NCBI GenBank assembly: GCA_900765105.1
Contig: CAAFQM010000165.1
Span: forward strand, 1 to 17,094
Source of the DNA: an uncultured Faecalibacterium sp.
Lineage (GTDB): Bacteria; Bacillota; Clostridia; Oscillospirales; Ruminococcaceae
DNA length: 17,094 bases
Direction: 5' to 3'
Shown here: positions 14,459 to 17,094 of the stretch, in pieces
Layout of the letters: each line of letters begins with the position of its first letter
Position numbering within the stretch: position 1 is the stretch's first letter
The notes under the pieces: model-generated
Seen by the model: the letters and a program-made list of their open reading frames with translations, nothing else
The model's database searches: none
What the model was told of the DNA's origin: nothing
Made by a program: the position numbers and the translations under genes

Positions 14459-14477
14459 TGTGTTCTCCTATTGAATG

Positions 14478-15812
14478 TCACTTGCGGCTTTGCCCGTTTT
14501 TCTGCATGGCACAGAGGAAAAATCCGTCCATGCCGGTGCGGGTTGGCACCGAGAGGATGCCGTGTTCCCCTGCCGTCAGCCCTTCCGGCAATGCCACGGC
14601 AGGCGTTACCACTTCAAACTCCGGATGGCGGGCAAGAAACGCCGCCACCTGCTGCTGATTTTCAGCCGGGTCAATGGTGCAGGTGGAGTATACCAGCCTG
14701 CCGCCCTCTTTCAGCAGTACAGCCGCCGTATCGAGGATGGCCGCCTGAGTGGCGTGTAATTCAGCTTCCCGGGCGGGTTCCAGCTTTTTATAGCGCAGAT
14801 CCGGCTTTTTTGCCAGAATACCAAGGCCGCTGCAGGGCACATCCGCAAGGATGCGGTCGGCCTGCGGCAGGGTCGGGTTCGGCCGGGTGGCGTCGTTGCA
14901 CATTGCCTGTACATTGGCAAGCCCCATGCGCTGCACCGCAGTGCGGATAAGCCCCACACGGTTCTCGGCAGCGTCGCAGCTGTAAAGCGTTCCGGTGCCC
15001 TGCATCTGCTCGGCCATCAGGATGGTCTTGCCGCCGGGAGCCGCGCACAGGTCGAGCACGGTTTCGCCGGGCTGCGCTTCCACGCAGAGCGCCGCCAGCT
15101 GGCTGGCCTGCCCTTCCACATGGAAATATCCCTGCCGGAAAAGTTCGTTCTCCGCCGGGCTGCCCTCGAACCGGGCCAGCACGCAGCCGGGCACGATGCC
15201 CGGGCGGGCTTCCTTTGCGCCGGAAGCGAGCAACTTTTCGCAAAGCTCGTCTGCACCGGCCTTGAGCGGGTTTGCCCGCAGGCTGGTAAGACCGCCGTCG
15301 GCCTTGTAGGTCAGGATGCCCAGCGCTTCGTCCGGGTAGTGTTTCTGCAAAAACTGCGCCACGTCCCGCCCGGCAGAGCCAAGCACCATGAGACGCTCGG
15401 TCTCATCTTTGAAAACGGCGCTGTCCAGATCAAAATTGCAGGCGCGGCGCAGCACTGCATTGACAAGGCCGGACGCGCTGGATTTTTTGAAGCTCCTGGT
15501 CAGCTTGACGGCTTCGTTCACCGCAGCGGACACCGGCACCTGCATATAGCGTGCCTGCGCCAGCGCGGAACGCAGAATTTCCCGCACAGGGGCATCCAGT
15601 TTTGCCAGCCCTTTGGGCAGAAACTGCTCCAGAATATAGTCCAGCGTACCGCGGTGTTCCAGCACCGTGTAAAAAACGGCGCTGGCAAAGGCCTTATCGC
15701 GGCCTTCCAGCTTCTGGCGCTTCAGTTCGGCATCCAGAACAAGGTTGGAAAATCCATCCTGCTCCTGCCGCACCAGCGCCGAAACTGCCGCCGCGCGCGG
15801 GTTGGCGCCCAT
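14478..15812 (-). CDS. rsmB: 16S rRNA m5C967 methyltransferase
   Basis: This enzyme methylates C967 (E. coli numbering) of 16S rRNA at C5 using SAM. The 444-residue protein has an N-terminal NusB-like helical domain (about 1-135) and a C-terminal Rossmann methyltransferase. Visible motifs are LDLCAAPGGKT (253-263, SAM binding), ADVPCSGLG (323-331, motif IV cysteine C327) and STCTIDPAEN (376-385, catalytic nucleophile C378), plus the terminal TGMDGFF. The ATG shares one base with the fmt stop (TGATG), so it should be translated by re-initiation. Confidence 0.96.
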   Translation of the reverse strand: MGANPRAAAVSALVRQEQDGFSNLVLDAELKRQKLEGRDKAFASAVFYTVLEHRGTLDYILEQFLPKGLAKLDAPVREILRSALAQARYMQVPVSAAVNEAVKLTRSFKKSSASGLVNAVLRRACNFDLDSAVFKDETERLMVLGSAGRDVAQFLQKHYPDEALGILTYKADGGLTSLRANPLKAGADELCEKLLASGAKEARPGIVPGCVLARFEGSPAENELFRQGYFHVEGQASQLAALCVEAQPGETVLDLCAAPGGKTILMAEQMQGTGTLYSCDAAENRVGLIRTAVQRMGLANVQAMCNDATRPNPTLPQADRILADVPCSGLGILAKKPDLRYKKLEPAREAELHATQAAILDTAAVLLKEGGRLVYSTCTIDPAENQQQVAAFLARHPEFEVVTPAVALPEGLTAGEHGILSVPTRTGMDGFFLCAMQKNGQSRK

Positions 15813-16732
15813 CAGAGGATATCCCCCGTTTTCAGGCGCTGGCCGGCGGCAAAGGCGGTGCCGTCCATGGGCTTTTTGCCCTCAGGCACCACGTTCAGCA
15901 GCTGGATGGCACCCTCACCGCAGGCCACGGTGAGGGGCTTTGTAGCCAGCACCGTACCAGGGGCTTCACCGCCCGAAGCCACGGCGCGGCACTCCATCAC
16001 CTTGAGCTTCTTGCCGCCGGAGGTGACGAACCATGCGCCAGGCCACGGGTTCATGCCGCGCACCCAGTTGTGGACGTGGGCGGCGGATTCGGTCAGATGG
16101 AACCCGGCCATTTCCTTATTGAGCATCGGAGCCAGCGTGGCGTTGGCGTGGTCCTGCGGCTGCGGGGTCAGGGTGCCGGCGGCAATAGCCGGAACCACCT
16201 CGCACAGCACCCGTGCGCCCACGGCGGTGACCCGGTCGAACAGCTCGCCGCTGGTCTCCTCCGGGTCGATGGCGATCTTCTCGCAGCGGAGCACGTCGCC
16301 GGTATCCAGTCCTTCGTCCATCTGCATGATGGACACGCCGGTCTCGGCGTCGCCGTTCAGCACCGACCACTGCACCGGGGCGCTGCCGCGGTACTTGGGC
16401 AGCAGCGAGACGTGCAGATTGATGCAGCCGTACTTCGGCAGTTCCAGCACAGACTTTGGCAGAATGCAGCCGTAGGCCACCACCACGACCAGTTCCGGGG
16501 CAAGGGCGCGGATATTCTCATCCTCGCCGCCGTCCCGCAGGGTGCGGGGCTGGAACACCGGCGTGCCGTGGGCCAGCGCCACTTCCTTGACCGGGGGTGC
16601 GGTAAGCACCTGCTTGCGGCCAACCGGCTTATCCCGCCGGGTGTACACCGCGCAGATGTCGTGCCCGGCGGCATACAGTGCTTTCAGGCATTCGGCGGCA
16701 ATGTCCGGCGTGCCCATGAACAGAATGCGCAT
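15812..16732 (-). CDS. fmt: Methionyl-tRNA formyltransferase
   Basis: This enzyme transfers a formyl group from 10-formyl-tetrahydrofolate to Met-tRNA(fMet), preparing the initiator tRNA. The 306-residue protein has the N-terminal formyltransferase domain with INLHVSLLPKYRGSAPV (104-120; N105 and H107) and MDEGLDTGD (138-146; D143), the catalytic triad. The C-terminal OB-like tRNA-binding domain starts near 205. The ATG overlaps the def stop by one base (TGATG, about 16730-16734), with AGAGGA 8 bases upstream. Confidence 0.97.
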   Translation of the reverse strand: MRILFMGTPDIAAECLKALYAAGHDICAVYTRRDKPVGRKQVLTAPPVKEVALAHGTPVFQPRTLRDGGEDENIRALAPELVVVVAYGCILPKSVLELPKYGCINLHVSLLPKYRGSAPVQWSVLNGDAETGVSIMQMDEGLDTGDVLRCEKIAIDPEETSGELFDRVTAVGARVLCEVVPAIAAGTLTPQPQDHANATLAPMLNKEMAGFHLTESAAHVHNWVRGMNPWPGAWFVTSGGKKLKVMECRAVASGGEAPGTVLATKPLTVACGEGAIQLLNVVPEGKKPMDGTAFAAGQRLKTGDIL

Positions 16733-17094
16733 CAGTTGTTTCCTCTCGCTTCGCGGGCAGCTTTCTTGCCCTCTTCGGTGTCCTCGTAGAAGTATTCGCT
16801 GGACTGCATGATGGTAATGCCGTCCAGATGGTCGTTCTCGTGCTGGATGCAGCGGCCCAGCAGGCCGTCAGCTTCCAGCTCGAACCACTCGCCATGGCGG
16901 TCCTGCGCACGCACCTTGACGGCAACGGGACGGGTCACAGCGCCGTTGTGCCCCGGGAAGGACAGGCAGCCCTCGTAGGCGGTCTCCTCGTCCTCGGACA
17001 CAGCGAGGATCTCGGGGTTGACGAAATCAATGAACTTGTACTCGTAATCCTCGGGGATCTCCTCCGGGGCGTCGGTGGTGTCCCACACCACGAA
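16732..17094 (-). CDS. def: Peptide deformylase (5' end beyond window)
   Basis: The gene enters from the right edge, so the N-terminus with the GxGLAAPQ motif is outside the window and about 120 C-terminal residues are visible. The metal motifs are intact: EGCLSFP (motif 2, metal cysteine) and QHENDHLDG (motif 3, HExxH metal histidines and catalytic glutamate). The enzyme removes the formyl group from nascent proteins. It completes the formylation cycle with fmt immediately downstream, which shares one base of its stop codon. Nothing suggests it is broken; the truncation is that of the window. Confidence 0.95.
   Translation of the reverse strand, partial: FVVWDTTDAPEEIPEDYEYKFIDFVNPEILAVSEDEETAYEGCLSFPGHNGAVTRPVAVKVRAQDRHGEWFELEADGLLGRCIQHENDHLDGITIMQSSEYFYEDTEEGKKAAREARGNN

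Noticed and set aside
12581..14950. 789-codon plus-strand open frame across the kinase, phosphatase, rlmN and rsmB genes
   Set aside because: It lies antisense to four well-supported genes; its composition is typical of antisense frames in GC-rich DNA.
15120..16789. Plus-strand open frames of 400-450 codons opposite rsmB and fmt
   Set aside because: Antisense shadows with no domain or initiation signals.

Overview
The window reads as a housekeeping segment of a GC-rich, low-GC-lineage (Firmicutes) chromosome, most likely a clostridial member of the Oscillospiraceae (Faecalibacterium/Subdoligranulum/Gemmiger type). This is inference from three things: the def-fmt-rsmB-rlmN-stp-prkC-rsgA-thiN gene order known from Bacillus and Clostridium, clostridial families such as DUF951 and DUF4364, and strongly GC-biased third codon positions. 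I could not run a taxonomic search. No mobile element, CRISPR array, phage gene or insertion sequence was seen.

Layout. 1-84 (minus) is tRNA-Leu(GAG) with an encoded CCA and its own promoter. 274-1110 (plus) is an exported polysaccharide deacetylase. It converges, 6 bp apart, on 1117-1962 (minus), a MerR-type regulator with two predicted membrane helices at its C-terminus. A promoter (about 1982-2012) and a strong terminator hairpin (about 2024-2090) separate that regulator from the operon before it. That operon runs on the minus strand from about 7345 down to 2103: DUF951 protein, prfA (RF1), Sua5/YwlC threonylcarbamoyl-AMP synthase, coaE, a membrane-anchored lytic transglycosylase and an M18 aminopeptidase. 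Its leader holds two tandem hairpins just before the DUF951 ribosome binding site. The divergent region 7250-7446 also serves a plus-strand S1-domain RNA-binding protein (7447-8382), followed by a DUF4364 winged-helix protein (8434-8988) that has its own promoter inside the end of the S1 gene. A 12-bp-stem terminator (8992-9032) closes that unit.

The rest of the window (9039-17094, minus) is one tightly packed operon, read from the right edge: def (5' end outside the window), fmt, rsmB, rlmN, PP2C phosphatase, PASTA Ser/Thr kinase, rsgA, thiN and a 26-codon gene that matches SpoVM. The early genes act in translation initiation and rRNA modification. The phosphatase/kinase pair forms a cell-wall-sensing signalling module, rsgA acts in 30S maturation, and thiN makes thiamine diphosphate. 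Stops and starts overlap by one base at def/fmt and fmt/rsmB, and by 8 bases at phosphatase/kinase, so translation is probably coupled.

The most notable observation is the 26-codon SpoVM-like gene after thiN. It sits at exactly the Bacillus subtilis spoVM position and has the length of SpoVM, and it would be missed by most gene callers. If the organism belongs to a lineage regarded as non-sporulating, its retention is a puzzle. Other points of interest are the membrane-anchored MerR protein, the duplicated DWWS motif in the kinase's extracellular tail, and the structured leader of the DUF951-prfA operon.
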